Positions 48,911 to 61,532 of a stretch of 64,000 bases of DNA are shown one piece after another. The DNA comes from Deinandra increscens subsp. villosa (lineage: Eukaryota; Streptophyta; Magnoliopsida; Asterales; Asteraceae): assembly GCA_039602395.1 (NCBI GenBank), contig JBCNJP010000023.1:26333061-26397060 (forward strand), written 5' to 3'. A model generated the notes under the pieces. That model ran no database searches and was not told the DNA's origin. It was given only the letters and a program-made list of their open reading frames with translations. Position 1 is the first letter of the stretch. Each line of letters starts with the position of its first letter. The position numbers and the translations under genes are program-made.

Positions 48911-49410
48911 NNNNNNNNNNNNNNNNNNNNNNNNNNNNNNNNNNNNNNNNNNNNNNNNNNNNNNNNNNNNNNNNNNNNNNNNNNNNNNNNNNNNNNNNNN
49001 NNNNNNNNNNNNNNNNNNNNNNNNNNNNNNNNNNNNNNNNNNNNNNNNNNNNNNNNNNNNNNNNNNNNNNNNNNNNNNNNNNNNNNNNNNNNNNNNNNNN
49101 NNNNNNNNNNNNNNNNNNNNNNNNNNNNNNNNNNNNNNNNNNNNNNNNNNNNNNNNNNNNNNNNNNNNNNNNNNNNNNNNNNNNNNNNNNNNNNNNNNNN
49201 NNNNNNNNNNNNNNNNNNNNNNNNNNNNNNNNNNNNNNNNNNNNNNNNNNNNNNNNNNNNNNNNNNNNNNNNNNNNNNNNNNNNNNNNNNNNNNNNNNNN
49301 NNNNNNNNNNNNNNNNNNNNNNNNNNNNNNNNNNNNNNNNNNNNNNNNNNNNNNNNNNNNNNNNNNNNNNNNNNNNNNNNNNNNNNNNNNNNNNNNNNNN
49401 NNNNNNNNNN
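48911..49410. other. Assembly gap, exactly 500 N; axis of the second mirror
   Basis: Contig 3 (plus) and contig 4 (minus) are mirrored about this gap: homologous positions sum to about 97,800-97,825 throughout. The innermost parts (46246-48910 and 49411-51575) are unrelated. Confidence 0.98.
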
Positions 49411-49746
49411 TCGATTACAGTGGAAGGAGCATTTTATGATATATGCAATGCCAAACAAGCCCGGAGAATTTAGTCGGTTTGACTTCCCAGATGTTTTGCC
49501 CGCACCATTAAATGGCAAGTATGCTATTACTTATTGTTTATTTTAGCAAGTGTAACTCATGCTATTACTAGAAATCTGATATTTGCATTTGTTTCAGGAA
49601 TTTGGGCTATCTTGAAGAATAATGAAATGCTGACATGGCCCGAGAAAGTAAAATTTGCAACCGGGCTCTTGCCTGCAATGTTGGGCGGACAAGCTTATGT
49701 TGAGGCTCAAGATGGACTTAGTGTTCAAGATTGGATGAGAAAGCAA
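49411..49746 (+). pseudogene. PDS: Phytoene desaturase fragment, two exons
   Basis: Phytoene desaturase is the plastid carotenoid enzyme converting phytoene to zeta-carotene. Exon 49411-49514 reads RLQWKEH, then MPNKPGEFSRFDFPDVLPAP; exon 49598-49746 reads IWAILKNNEMLTWPEKVKF and YVEAQDGLSVQDWMRKQ, all characteristic of plant PDS. The intron between them begins GCAAGT and ends TTTCAG, so it is a GC-AG intron in the expected place. The next PDS exon (normally starting GVPDRV) does not follow within the sequence up to the DEG15 3' end. The upstream exons would lie in the gap. It is either a captured or dispersed gene fragment, or a real PDS gene disrupted or misjoined here. Confidence 0.8.
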
Positions 49747-50080
49747 GTATGTAATTGTCTTTTTAGTAAATAGTGTGCATTAATGAATTTCTTACTAATA
49801 TTCATGTTAAACGCAATGTTAACTACTTATTTCCAATTCACTTGTAAAGGAAGGTAATTACTTTTTCTTAGGTTTGCTATTTCATCTACATTTTTTTTCT
49901 ATGGTAGCCACCAAAGTCATCATTTTAATATCTAAATCCCCTTTATGTCTATGGGTTTACCATGGAACGATTTTTGTGTTGAACTTTAAACATTTCTACG
50001 TTCTATTCATCACATGATTGGTGTTTGCAGCAGTTGAAAATAGGTATATATCCTATCCTCCTTTTAGGTTTGCCTGAAAA

Positions 50081-50227
50081 ATGATGAATGCTAAACTGTA
50101 CCGAAATGAATCATTTGAAGAGAACAGATTGTCTGATACAGCTGTCGAGCCATTGACGATGGTAGTGTTGGGCTTACAACAAATAACAGTTGCGGCCAAC
50201 GATTTAGGTATGGATGGGTCTTTGTAA
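50081..50227 (+). other. Unrecognised short coding-like segment
   Basis: A 48-residue frame starting MMNAKLYRNESFEENRLSDT and ending AANDLGMDGSL has protein-like composition and lies downstream of acceptor-like sites (TTTGCAG at about 50030; TTTTAG at about 50067). It could be the last exon of a gene, or a captured fragment. I do not recognise the family. Confidence 0.3.
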
Positions 50228-50469
50228 TGTTTATTTTATGCGGAGTGGCAATAGAGTTTTAGTCATCATCTTCTAGAGCATGTTCATACCTTCTAACGTA
50301 AATAGAAATTGACGGGTACTACACTCAATTGTTATTTGCTGAAATATGTGAGATTTTTGTTAATAGAGGTAGTTGCATTTATGTAGAAAAATAGGAAGCA
50401 TAGGAGTTTTTTATGTATTAAATTAATTCGTTTGTACATGAATGTTATTTTACATGGTCTTATTATCAT

Positions 50470-50507
50470 ATTCCGGATTACCGCAGCAACGCGCGGTCGA
50501 TCTCTAG
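50470..50507 (+). mobile_element. Possible Helitron 3' end
   Basis: A hairpin (ACCGC-AGCAACGC-GCGGT, about 50480-50497) is followed by CGATCTCTAG and then T, resembling the Helitron pattern of a 3' hairpin close to CTRR with insertion before T. A related inverted hairpin lies at about 50678-50697, and similarity between the two may continue a few bases past CTAG, which weakens the call. Confidence 0.35.
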
Positions 50508-50546
50508 TTTGAAACATTGGTATAAGTTTGAAAAGTGTAAGCCTAA

Positions 50547-50592
50547 TTTGACCTTTGACCTTGGCCTTTGACCTTTGACCTTTGGCCTTTGG
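50547..50592 (+). repeat. TTTGACC heptamer array
   Basis: About six to seven tandem copies of TTTGACC or its variants TTGGCC and TTTGGCC. The motif contains TTGACC, the core of plant W-boxes, but nothing else indicates regulatory function. Confidence 0.75.
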
Positions 50593-50675
50593 TTGTTAAG
50601 TTTGAAAAGTATAAGCCTAATTTTGAAGTTCAAGAGGAAAGTCCAAACTCCTAATATATTCAAACGAGATGTTTA

Positions 50676-51300
50676 TCCCCTGCGCGTTGCTGCGGGGTTG
50701 AATTTGTATACTGAACGAAAGTAAAAAAATTAAGTGATATAAAACGTTAAAGTTTAAAAGTCTCGTGGTGAAAGTATAAAACTATAGAAGTATACTAAAA
50801 GCGAAAGTAGATAAGTTAAAAGTTTTGTGGCCAAAGTAGAAGACAAAAAAACTTAAAACAAAAAAAAAAACTTTAAAAGTTAGGGAGGGTTAAAAAATTA
50901 AGGAGTATAAAACGTAAAAGTCTAAAAGCCTTGTGGTGAAAGTATAAAATTATAAAAATATACTAAGTTAGGTGGTATAAAACGTAAAAGTCTAAAAGTC
51001 TCATGGTGAAAGTATAAAACTGTAAAAGTATACTAAAACCGAAAGTAGAAAAGTTAAAAGTTTCGTGACCAAAGTAGAAGATAACAAAACCTAAAACAAA
51101 AAAAATTAAAAGTTAGAGTGTAAAAAAGTTAAGGGGTATAAAACGTAAAAGTTTAAAAGACTTGTAGTGAAAGTATACAACTATAAAAATATACTAAAAA
51201 TGAAAGTAAAAAAGTTAAAAGGTGACCAAAATAGAAGACAACAAAACTTAAAATAAAAAAAAAATTAAAAGTTAAACGGTACAAAACGTAAGAGTATGAA
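50676..51300. repeat. Degenerate tandem repeat, unit about 165 bp
   Basis: Four units, starting near 50734, 50908 (short, about 75 bp), 50974 and 51137, share TATAAAACGTAAAAGTCTAA, GTGGTGAAAGTATAAAACTA and GACCAAAGTAGAAGA blocks. A GC-rich hairpin (CCCCTGCGCGTTGCTGCGGGG without its centre being unique) precedes them at about 50677. No gene. 51301-51575 is AT-rich and likewise empty. Confidence 0.6.
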
Positions 51301-51834
51301 ACATATGTGATTAAACTATGAAAACCAAAAGTTTACTATTTCATTCAAAAGAAAAAAAACAAATTATAAAAGTTTAGGGGTAGAAAACATCAAAACACCA
51401 AAGTCACGTGGCCAAAGTTTAAAAAATAAAAAGTATACTATTAATTTATCAAATTTCATTGTATTATTAATAAATTGGTATTTGAAGGTCGAGAAGTTAT
51501 GCAATGGCTTAAGATTTTTGACTTTTTTAGTTCTTCGGGCAACAAAAGTGGGGTTAGTGACCACACTAAGATTTTCTTTTGAATGTAATTTTTGGGCTAG
51601 TGAGTAGTGACAAGCTTGGTCCTACCTTGTATTGTCTAATACTATTTCATGTATTAACTTTATAGTGTGACTAACCAAATGTGTATCGATGATAATGCTC
51701 CCGCGTAGACTATACGCAGCCCTAGTTAGTAAATAAAAAGATTGAGGAATCGTTATACAAATACATTACAACAAATTATACAAGAATATCCATTACATTA
51801 CAACAACAAATCACCTATTTCTGGTCAAATATCT

Positions 51835-54800
51835 TCACAACTTGCTGGGAAGAAGAAGTTTCGAAGAACCAAGAGCCGCTGGTGATGTTTTTTTCAAGAG
51901 TTGGTTATCGGCTATAAACTTGGTGAATCTTGAACCCTTAGTTTCCTTGATGTGATCTCCATGTGATCTGGGCGGCATCAATGCCCATACGGATGACATA
52001 TGTTCATTGGTTCGGTCAAGCTCTTCCAAGATGGATAAATTCTTCATGTCTGCTATAAACACCAAGTAAAATTACATATACTATTTCAACTCAAATGTGC
52101 ATGTGATACAACTATTTCATGCATAGAGGAAGAACCACCTTTGGAGAAGTTGAAAACAGGCTCCAATGCTGCACATGGAATGCTGAAGTTTAAATAGGGT
52201 ATCACGGTTCCCCCACCGTGCCTAGCATTGCTGTACCAAAAAGTATGACAGTTCAGGAATATATTTAATGATCTTTCTACAGGTCGCAATTTTGACTCAT
52301 TTAATTACACAATGGGTCAAACACGTAATGATAAAAACAATAGACAAAAGCGAAACTGGCACTCAAAGTATAAATTTACTGCATAAATCTTCCAATATTT
52401 ATTCAAAACACAATTAGATTGTTGCTGAAATACCATCATATATTATATATTCATGTTTCTCTGAAAAACTTAATAATTTCGGGCAACAAGTGTTGCCTGT
52501 GACCTTCCAATCCTTTTTGCGAAACCTACTCTGCGTGGCAGAAATTTATAATATCTATCTATACCTGGTAACAAGGCCGATCATGTGACCACCTGAATTA
52601 AGAACGGCACCACCACTACCACCAGGATGCACAGCAGCTGTTGTTTCAATCATTGCTGGTACATCTCCTTGTCCACTAGACCTCTGTGCTTTAACTACTT
52701 TTGCTACAACTCCAACACAAGTTGATGGAAGAAAATCTGAAGAAGCCAAACATATATTATGAGATAAAAGAGCCCAGAAACCTTTGACCCACAAAGTTGC
52801 GAAAATTAAATTACCACAACGAGGGCCAAAAAGCCCATGTCCGGAAACATAAACCTTTAACCCAGGAGAGGGACAAGTGAAATCCATAACTATGGGTTTA
52901 AGTTTATCAGGCACAGACTCAAGCTGCAATACTGCAATGTCCAGAGGACCTTTAGAAACATAGACTACAAACGCATCACACCAAATCCAACGGTGCAGGT
53001 AATCCACACGAACCCGTATACGTTGATGATTTATCTTAGATTGAGAGGTCAATGCCTCTGTTTCACTTGAAGGGGTAAAAAGGATATTCTCATTAGCTGC
53101 TGTTTTCTTAAACCTCCATGGCTCGAGAAGGTGAGCATTAGTGAGAATAAGTCCATGGTTGTTGAGTAAAACACCAGATGCCCACACACCATCATTGATA
53201 GTAATAAGACATATAGAAGACATTGCCTGCTCAACAGGATTTGGATGGACTGAACGGGACCCGTAATCGTGTTTCAATGAATCTTTTAAGGTGCTTGTGT
53301 TGGGTGATACAAATGCGGCACAAGCCTCTATGATGGCTTCCCATGGGATTACAAGCTGTCATCACAACCAGTTTCAAATATTTAAACAGAAACACAATTA
53401 GCCAGCTTATGTCAACCCGGGTCCTGTCTTATAGCTAATAGGTCAAACGGGTAAGACTAAAAAAATAGCCAATGGCCAAATCGGTTGAAAGGTTTGACAG
53501 CCACTTGTTATGTACTCGAATGTTTAAAACCTTTTAAGATTCTTTATAAATTAAAATGGATCTTTATATTAATATGTGTATTGGTAATTACATTGAATAT
53601 AGTAATAGTTGATGAAAAAGTGTTGATGGTTAACCCAATCCAACCTGTAAGATAACCCGTCAGGCCCTCTCATTTTGCCGCGCCCTGATCCCAAAATAAA
53701 TGCCCTCTTAAATGTTATCACCTGGACTTCAGCTCCACTAACCCTCTGTCTCAGAGGCCTTGTAAGCATACCTACAATCTGTGATTCTTCCCCAAAAACT
53801 GGACTCCCTTCCATTCCTGAAAATAGATATACATAAAACTGAATCGAATTGAAAAAATTTACAGATGACAACAGGGTTGGGTAGTAAGTCAAAAATGCTA
53901 GACAAAACTTTTAATTCCTTTTTAGTTAACTATATAAACTATGATTATAATTATTATATTGTTTCATAATAAGTAAAAAAGAAATTAACAAAGGACTTCG
54001 GACGTTTTTAGCACTAAATTTATATTCTAGTCGCTTCATACCCGTTTGATCAATTCCTTTAAATCAATTGTTTCTTATTACCCAATTGAAAATTTTGAGA
54101 CAAGATGACCTGGATCAATATTGCCACCCTCACACCTGTATAATTCATAAGAATATATATATGTTCACGCACCAGGAAGACACCGAATGTCTGCCATCAA
54201 CAATGATTCTTTTGAGGAACTGGGAGGGTAGCAGTTGGAAACATAACCAACTGATATACTGCATACACAACAATTCATGTCACAAGATACCTTCACACCA
54301 TAATAAATAACAGTAACACTGATATAGAAATATAGAATAAACAGGTAAGATCATCAATATAGACCGTGATAAAACTAAAAAACACATTTTGTACCATGAA
54401 AACTCAACAAGGCATGTGTTAGCAACAACTGGCACAAGAACTTTAGGAAAACACAGGTCCACACAAATTTATTGGAGAAAACAAGAGAAGAGTAGGGTAA
54501 AATTTCCATCTCATACTAACCATCTATTTATACTAAGAAAAGCATTGTCAAAACAAAGAAAATTATTTGATTGCAAATCTCTGACTACCATAATTATTGT
54601 TTCCTTAGTTCCATCCTTCTCTTTTGACAAATCTTTGACCCCAAAAAACTCCCTCATCTCCAAAAATTTGATTCTTGGTAAAGCCTTGGTCAAAATGCCG
54701 GGCCTTTTGTTCATTATCACTAACAAATTCAATTTTCACCAAACCATTTACAACACATTGTGTCAATGTGCTTACTACGACTATGAAAAACAGGATTCTT

Positions 54801-57800
54801 TCAGTTTCATTGGAGACGTGTTGTCCACATAAATGGTAATTGCTTCCGTATTTCAACCCATGATTTCTTGAAGCAAACCTTTCAGCCATACTCCTTGACA
54901 GGCAGCATGCTGCTGCCATAAATTCTGCCTTGCAGGAAGATAAGGCAACAGTATGTTGCTTTTGACTGCACCAAGCGACCGGACCTCCCCCGTAATAAAA
55001 GATCTTCCCTGTTGTACTCTTTCCATCAGTTCTGTCATTGGCATGTGAACTGTCACTGTAGCCGACCAGAATTTCTTCTCCATTTCGATTGTAAGTTGTA
55101 ACAGGGACCCCAAAATCGACTGTTCCTTTCACATATCATAGTACTTGTTTGACAGTTTGTAAGTTTGATGCTTTTGGGGTTTCCATGAATCTGCTAGTGA
55201 CACCAACTGCATAATTAAGGTCTGGTCGGGTGTGGGTGAGGCACCAAAGACTGCCTACAAGTCTTCTATACTTTGTTGCATCAACACCTTCTTGGCCTTC
55301 TTCTTTACCAAGTTTGATTAGCGGGTCCATGGGGCACTTTGTGGGATTACACTCCCACATATCTGCATCCTTTAAAATCTTATCTACTTCTACAAAAACC
55401 GTCATTGCTAACTTTTTATCAAAGAAAACCAACTAACACATGAGAAGTCATCAACCCATAACAATAAACAAAAAACAAACATACCTGGTAAAATCCCACT
55501 AGATAGCAGGGTTGAAGAGGGTGAAATGAGAGGCACACATTACCTCTATCCTAAGGGGTAAAGAGGTTACTCCCAGAGAGACCCCCGACTTGAAGAAAAC
55601 ATTTTTTTCAAGTATAACACAAGTACAGGAAAAGCAGTCAAGACACTAGAAACAATAAAAGCATACAAGAAAGCAAGTTGCAAATGATCAAGTATTATAA
55701 GCAGATAAAAAAGTAGTACATGTCAAAGTCCTTACAGATAAAGTGGGTGAGACTAGGGCGAAAGGCACACCTATGGCTAAATGCACACATATGGCTAAAG
55801 GCAAACCTAGAAAGATAGAAAGATCTTATCCTCTACACCTATGTTAAGTACAAGCCAAGCAAAGAAGCTCAAGCAAATACCAGAACTATACAGATGCATT
55901 CCCCTAGAAATCTCTAACCTTTGTCGCCTACAAGACCTTCTACCACTGATCATGTCCTTTAAGAGGTGCAAGTCTAACAGATCTTGCCTAATCTTCTATT
56001 TCCATATCAGTTTCGGTCTGCCTTTACTCTTCCCCTTGACTGTGAGTTGTTCCATGCTCCTTATAGGTGTCATCATCAGCTTCCTCTGTACATGTACGAA
56101 CCATAACAATCTCTCAAGTCTCATCCTTTATTTTGTCCAAATGTGTGCCATCCATAATATATCCCTAACAATACTTTTGCTAAATAGCCACACTAAAACT
56201 ATTTATTTATCAAATACCAAACCACCAAGCAATGGAATAAAAAGAGATAGCAGTGACCATTGGCATTACCTGTTACAAAAGTGAGCAGGAGACAAGATAC
56301 CAAATGGAGCACCCATTGCTAGAAGAAGGTCACCCCTCTTATTGTGGGGCGATGTGCTCAAGTCTGGCAGATCCTACACAAAATTATTTTCCACTAATTC
56401 CTGTGAATTATGCAACTGAAACATAAACAAATAAAAAAAGCAGGAAAAGGCACATTTAATTGGCATTTATATACGGGTCTCAAAGATACTTAGCATCGAC
56501 TTTTTCTTCATATTAATTAAAGCAAACAAAGAACAGCAAGCACCTTAAAACTTCTTGAAGAAAGTTTTAATATAGCAATTTGAGTCGCCAACTTTGCATT
56601 TAGACTTGATTCAATCGATCCGAGTTCACTTTTGACTGTAGATCGTGGAGCCTGAAATAATCACTTAATACATAAAGATTTCTAAAGCTGAAGTTCTGGG
56701 TGGGTTATGTAATGAGTTCAAAATGGGTATTCTAGTTTGGGTCATTACAGGTCAGATCCGGTTTACTAGTTAACACAATTATATAATCATTTATTTTTAT
56801 TTTTATCAATAGTTAACATTGTAAATGTTAGAATACACACACACACACATATATAAGTATAAAGGGTCAGCCATCACTAGGGTGAAGCTCCAACAGCTAG
56901 ACCCGGTATGGTTCTTAGATCTTTGTCTATATTTGTGTCATATTGTATCATAGAGATTTCTCAATACAAAACATCTCTTTTAGCATCACATGGTATTAAA
57001 GCATTAGACATATCCCTATCGTGTATAAATTTCAGCAGCCACCCATTTTCCGATTAGTATTTCAGATCTACTTCACATCGCACCTCTCCAAACATCACCA
57101 CCCACATAGACAAATCTATTATTGTTATTTGGTGTAGAATTGCATATGTTAAGTTGTTAACTGTAATCAGACTGATGGAGAGAATAAATTTCTTGTATTC
57201 ACTTACTTGTTTACATCGCATATACACAACATATATATATGAACAGAAACTACTATTACAACGAGATAGTAAATACTGTCTCAACCACTAACCACTTGAC
57301 TACAAGTGGTTAGACCTTCTAGAAAGGAATAAATGTTCTAACACAAATATTCTTTAACACTCCCCCCTCAAGTTGGAGCATATATATTGATCATGCTCGG
57401 CTTGTTACAGATATAACTATTGTTAGGTTTAATCGGCGCAGCGGAGATAACGAATTCACAACGAACACGCACAAAATAAGATAAAGAAACACGAACAAAG
57501 AATTTTACGTGGTTCGGTCGGTGTGACCTACGTCCACGGGCTGCAACTAGGGATTTTTATTCAGTTCAGTACGACGATTACAATACACAGACAATAATAT
57601 ATATAGAGAACAATTAGGGTTTTAGGAGTGGTGAACAAGTCAGCCCAACGAACCTCCTAAACACCCAAGCCCAAGGACATCAACCCCAACAATCTCCCGC
57701 TTGAAGGCCTTGCCATAAACACCAAATCTGCCAACAAGCACAAAGCAATCCATGTCTTCAGTAATCAGTAATCACACAGGAACAAAAGTCTTGTCTTCAG

Positions 57801-60800
57801 GTTCAACTCCCAGAGACCAAACCAAACTTCAATCCAGACATCCCGAGTCCACCTAGTTGCAGCGGCCCGGTCATCATCGGTAAACAGACGGGCCCGTTGG
57901 AGCCCAGAACACCCCAACCTGGTCTTAACAGACCTCATCATCACATCCTCAATCCCATCTGACTCCCACATATTAGATCCAGGACTACCCAGAGGAACAC
58001 TATCCAATAGTAGCAATTTCCCAGGAGAGACTTTTTCATTCGGCTCTCTAGTCTATCGAACCCAACGTTGATTTTCACACTGTGTCGAAATGGTCCCACT
58101 GTTACGGAAATCTCGTCCGCGCTTAGAATTTTGAATACGCTCAAGCTGATCAACTGGAGCTCTAGAATTCACTGCTACAAACCGAACTCTCTTAGCTCTC
58201 GAACCAGCGAGCCCAACTCTGGCGTTCGTCTTCACGGGGGTGGTCACAGTCCCGGACGGAACTGGCACAAGATACAGCGACCCCTTCTTGAAACCCCTAG
58301 CAATCACGAGATTATCTTTGATCACCTTCCACTTTCCACTATCAAACTTCACGTCTAAACCTTGCTCATCCAGTTGGCCAACGGAGATTAACTTTGTTTC
58401 AAGCCTCGGAATGATCCTCACGTTAGACAAAATCCAAGTAGAACCCAAAGTAGTAACCAAGTCAATATCTCCCATACCAGTTACATCAAGAATTTCACCA
58501 TTTCCAAGCCTAGCCTTGCTAAAATTGCCTTCTTTAACATTCCGCATGCCATCGCTACTGTGGGTAGCATGAAACAATGCACCGGAATCCATGACCCAAG
58601 AATCAACGCTACTCTCGACACTATGCAGTAGTGCCTCATCATCAGAATAATTTCCAATGGCAGCAGTAGTGTTCAACTTTTTCTTGTCTTTAGGACATTG
58701 ACTTCTGTAATGTCCTTTCTCGTTGCAGTTCCAACAACGCACACTCGGCCGAGCTCTAGACGAACTCCTGCCCTGACCCTTGCCGCTCCCACTATTTCTA
58801 CTATTTTCCCTTCCCCTGCCAACATGTAACATCTCAGAAGAAGACCCCCCATTAGCACCCCTCCGGCGAATGTCTTCACCCAGTACCAAATCCCGAATCT
58901 TTCAAATGTCATTCCGTCAGTTCCCACCGAGTTGGTAACAACACTCATTGTCCCGAACCAACTATCAGGCAGTGAAGATAGCAATAGTACAACCTTGGTC
59001 TCATCATCGAATTTCATCTTAACAGATGACAACCTAGACAAGATGGAATTCAGATTTTTAATGTGCTCGGTCACTGAACTTTCCTCTTTCATTCTCATCG
59101 TGAACAACTATCTCATCAGGAACACCTTATTAGCTGCAGACGGCTTTTCATACATATTTGACAACGCCAACATCATACCACGAGTAGTGGTTTCTGACAT
59201 GATGTTATAAGCCACGTTTCTCGTCAACGCCAATGTAATAGTGCCTCTAGCCTTCTTATCTTTCGCCTTCCACAGAGTTTCCTTTTCTTTATCCATATTT
59301 TTTGGTTTAATCGGCGCAGCGGAGATAACGAATTCACAAGAACACGCACAAAATAAGATAAAGAAGCACGAACAAAGAATTTTACGTGGTTTGGTCGGTG
59401 TGACCTACGTCCACAGGCTGCAACTAGGGATTTTTATTCAGTTCAGTACGACGATTACAATACACAGACAATAATATATATAGAGAACAATTAGGGTTTT
59501 AGGAGTGGTGAACAAGTCAGCCCAACAGGCCTCCTAAACACCCAAGCCCAAGGACTTCAACCCCAACAACTATAACTGATTCTAGATCCAGGTAAGGCTT
59601 TAGTGAAGACATCTGCTAGCTGATCTCCACTTCGAACATGAGGTGTTGCAATTGTTTCATCTTCTAACTTTTCTCGAGTGAAGTGATAATCAACTTCAAT
59701 ATGTTTTGTTCTTATATGAAATACCGGGTTAATTCGCTATACGAATAGCTTCTTCATTATTGCACCATAGATTCATAAGTTTAGTTTGTGTAAACCCAAA
59801 CTCGCCAAGAAGATTCCGAATCCAGACTAGTTCATATGTGGTTTGTGCCATCGCCATATATTCTGATTTTGCACTTGAATGGGAGACCACACTTTGCTTC
59901 TTGCTCTTCCAAGGTACCCGATTTCCACCTACAAGGATGCAGTACCCGGTAGTGGATCCTCAACTTGTAAGATCCCCATTATAATTAGCATCTGTGAATC
60001 CTTCTACCGTGTGATGACCATTATTTTGGTATAAGATTCCGCAACCCGGAGCCCCCTTAAGATACTTGAGAATTTGACAGACGGCTTCCCAATGTGAGGC
60101 TCTTGGTGATGACATAAACTAACTTACTACACTTTGGAAGTGCGATATCTAGTCGAGTGATGGTCAAGTAATTCAGCTTACCGACGATTCTCCTATATTT
60201 CTCTCGTTCTTCAAGAAGGTCACCTTTGTGTGCTCCTAATTTCCCGTTTGGTATCATGGGTGCATCACATTTCTTTGCCTCAATCATCTCAGAGTCTCTT
60301 AGTACATCTACACAATACTTTCGTTGTGAGAGATAAATACCTTTTCTATTACATGATACCTCCATTCACAGAAAATATTTCAATGTGCCAAGATCCTTAG
60401 TCCGAAATTTATTTCCAAGAAACGATTTTAACCTTTGGATTCCATATCTATCACTTTCAGACATTACCACGTCATCTACATACACAACGAGTAAAATGCA
60501 ACCAATAGCAGATGATGCAAAGAATACCGAGTGATCATAAGCACTTCTTCTTAACCCAAAGCACTTCTTCTTAACCCAAACTCTGTTACGACCGTATTGA
60601 ATTTACCAAACCAATCGCGAGGAGATTGCTTGAGACCATACAAGGACTTCTTGATTCTACATACCTTCCTAGACTCCTCGTGAGCAACAAACCCAGGTGG
60701 TTGCTCAATGTAGACCACTTCTTTAAGATCACCATGAAGAAAGGCATTCCTGATATCGAGCTGATATAGACCCCAGTTATATGTGGCGACCAAGGAGACG

Positions 60801-61501
60801 AAGAGACATACCGATGACATTTTAGCCATAGGCGAAAATGTTTCTGAGTAATCCATGCCACATACCTGAGCATAACCTTTGGCCACTAAATGAGCTTTTA
60901 ACCGGGCCAGTGAACCATCTGGATTAACCTTGACTGTGAACACCCACTAACATTTGATTGCCTTTTTGTTGATAGGTAAGTTTACTAGAGTCCATGTATT
61001 GTTCTGATCAAGTGCCTCCATTTCTTTAATCATGGCATTATGCCATCCGATGTGTGCCACAGCTTCCCTTATAGTCTTGGGGATAGTGATGGCATCCAGA
61101 GTGGTAACAAATGAGCGGGATGCTGCAGTCAACTTGTTATAGGATACAAAAGAGGCAATAGGGTAGGTACATGCGTGTTTACCCTTCCACACGGCAATGG
61201 GGATATCAGAGAGATCATTGTTAGATGGAGTATCTAGTTGATTTGTCGACGTGAGTACTGGTTCGGGAGCGAAATCTTATGGGATGCGATTTCGCCTTTC
61301 ATATACTAGAATCTCAGGAGGATCTGCTGGAGCGGGATGTTGTGGTGACTCGTTTAACTGTTATGGGACACGGGGTTCAGGTTCTGACTCAATATAAGAG
61401 AGAAATTTGTCAATAGAATGGGACGTTCTCGTGAGATGTAACATCCCGGGAGACAATATACTTGTGAAGAGTGGGGGAGTAGCACTGATAACCTTTTCTT
61501 T

Positions 61502-61532
<31 letters not shown>

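Noticed and set aside
50081..50227. Calling this segment a named gene
   Set aside because: It looks protein-like, but I cannot place it in any family from sequence alone.
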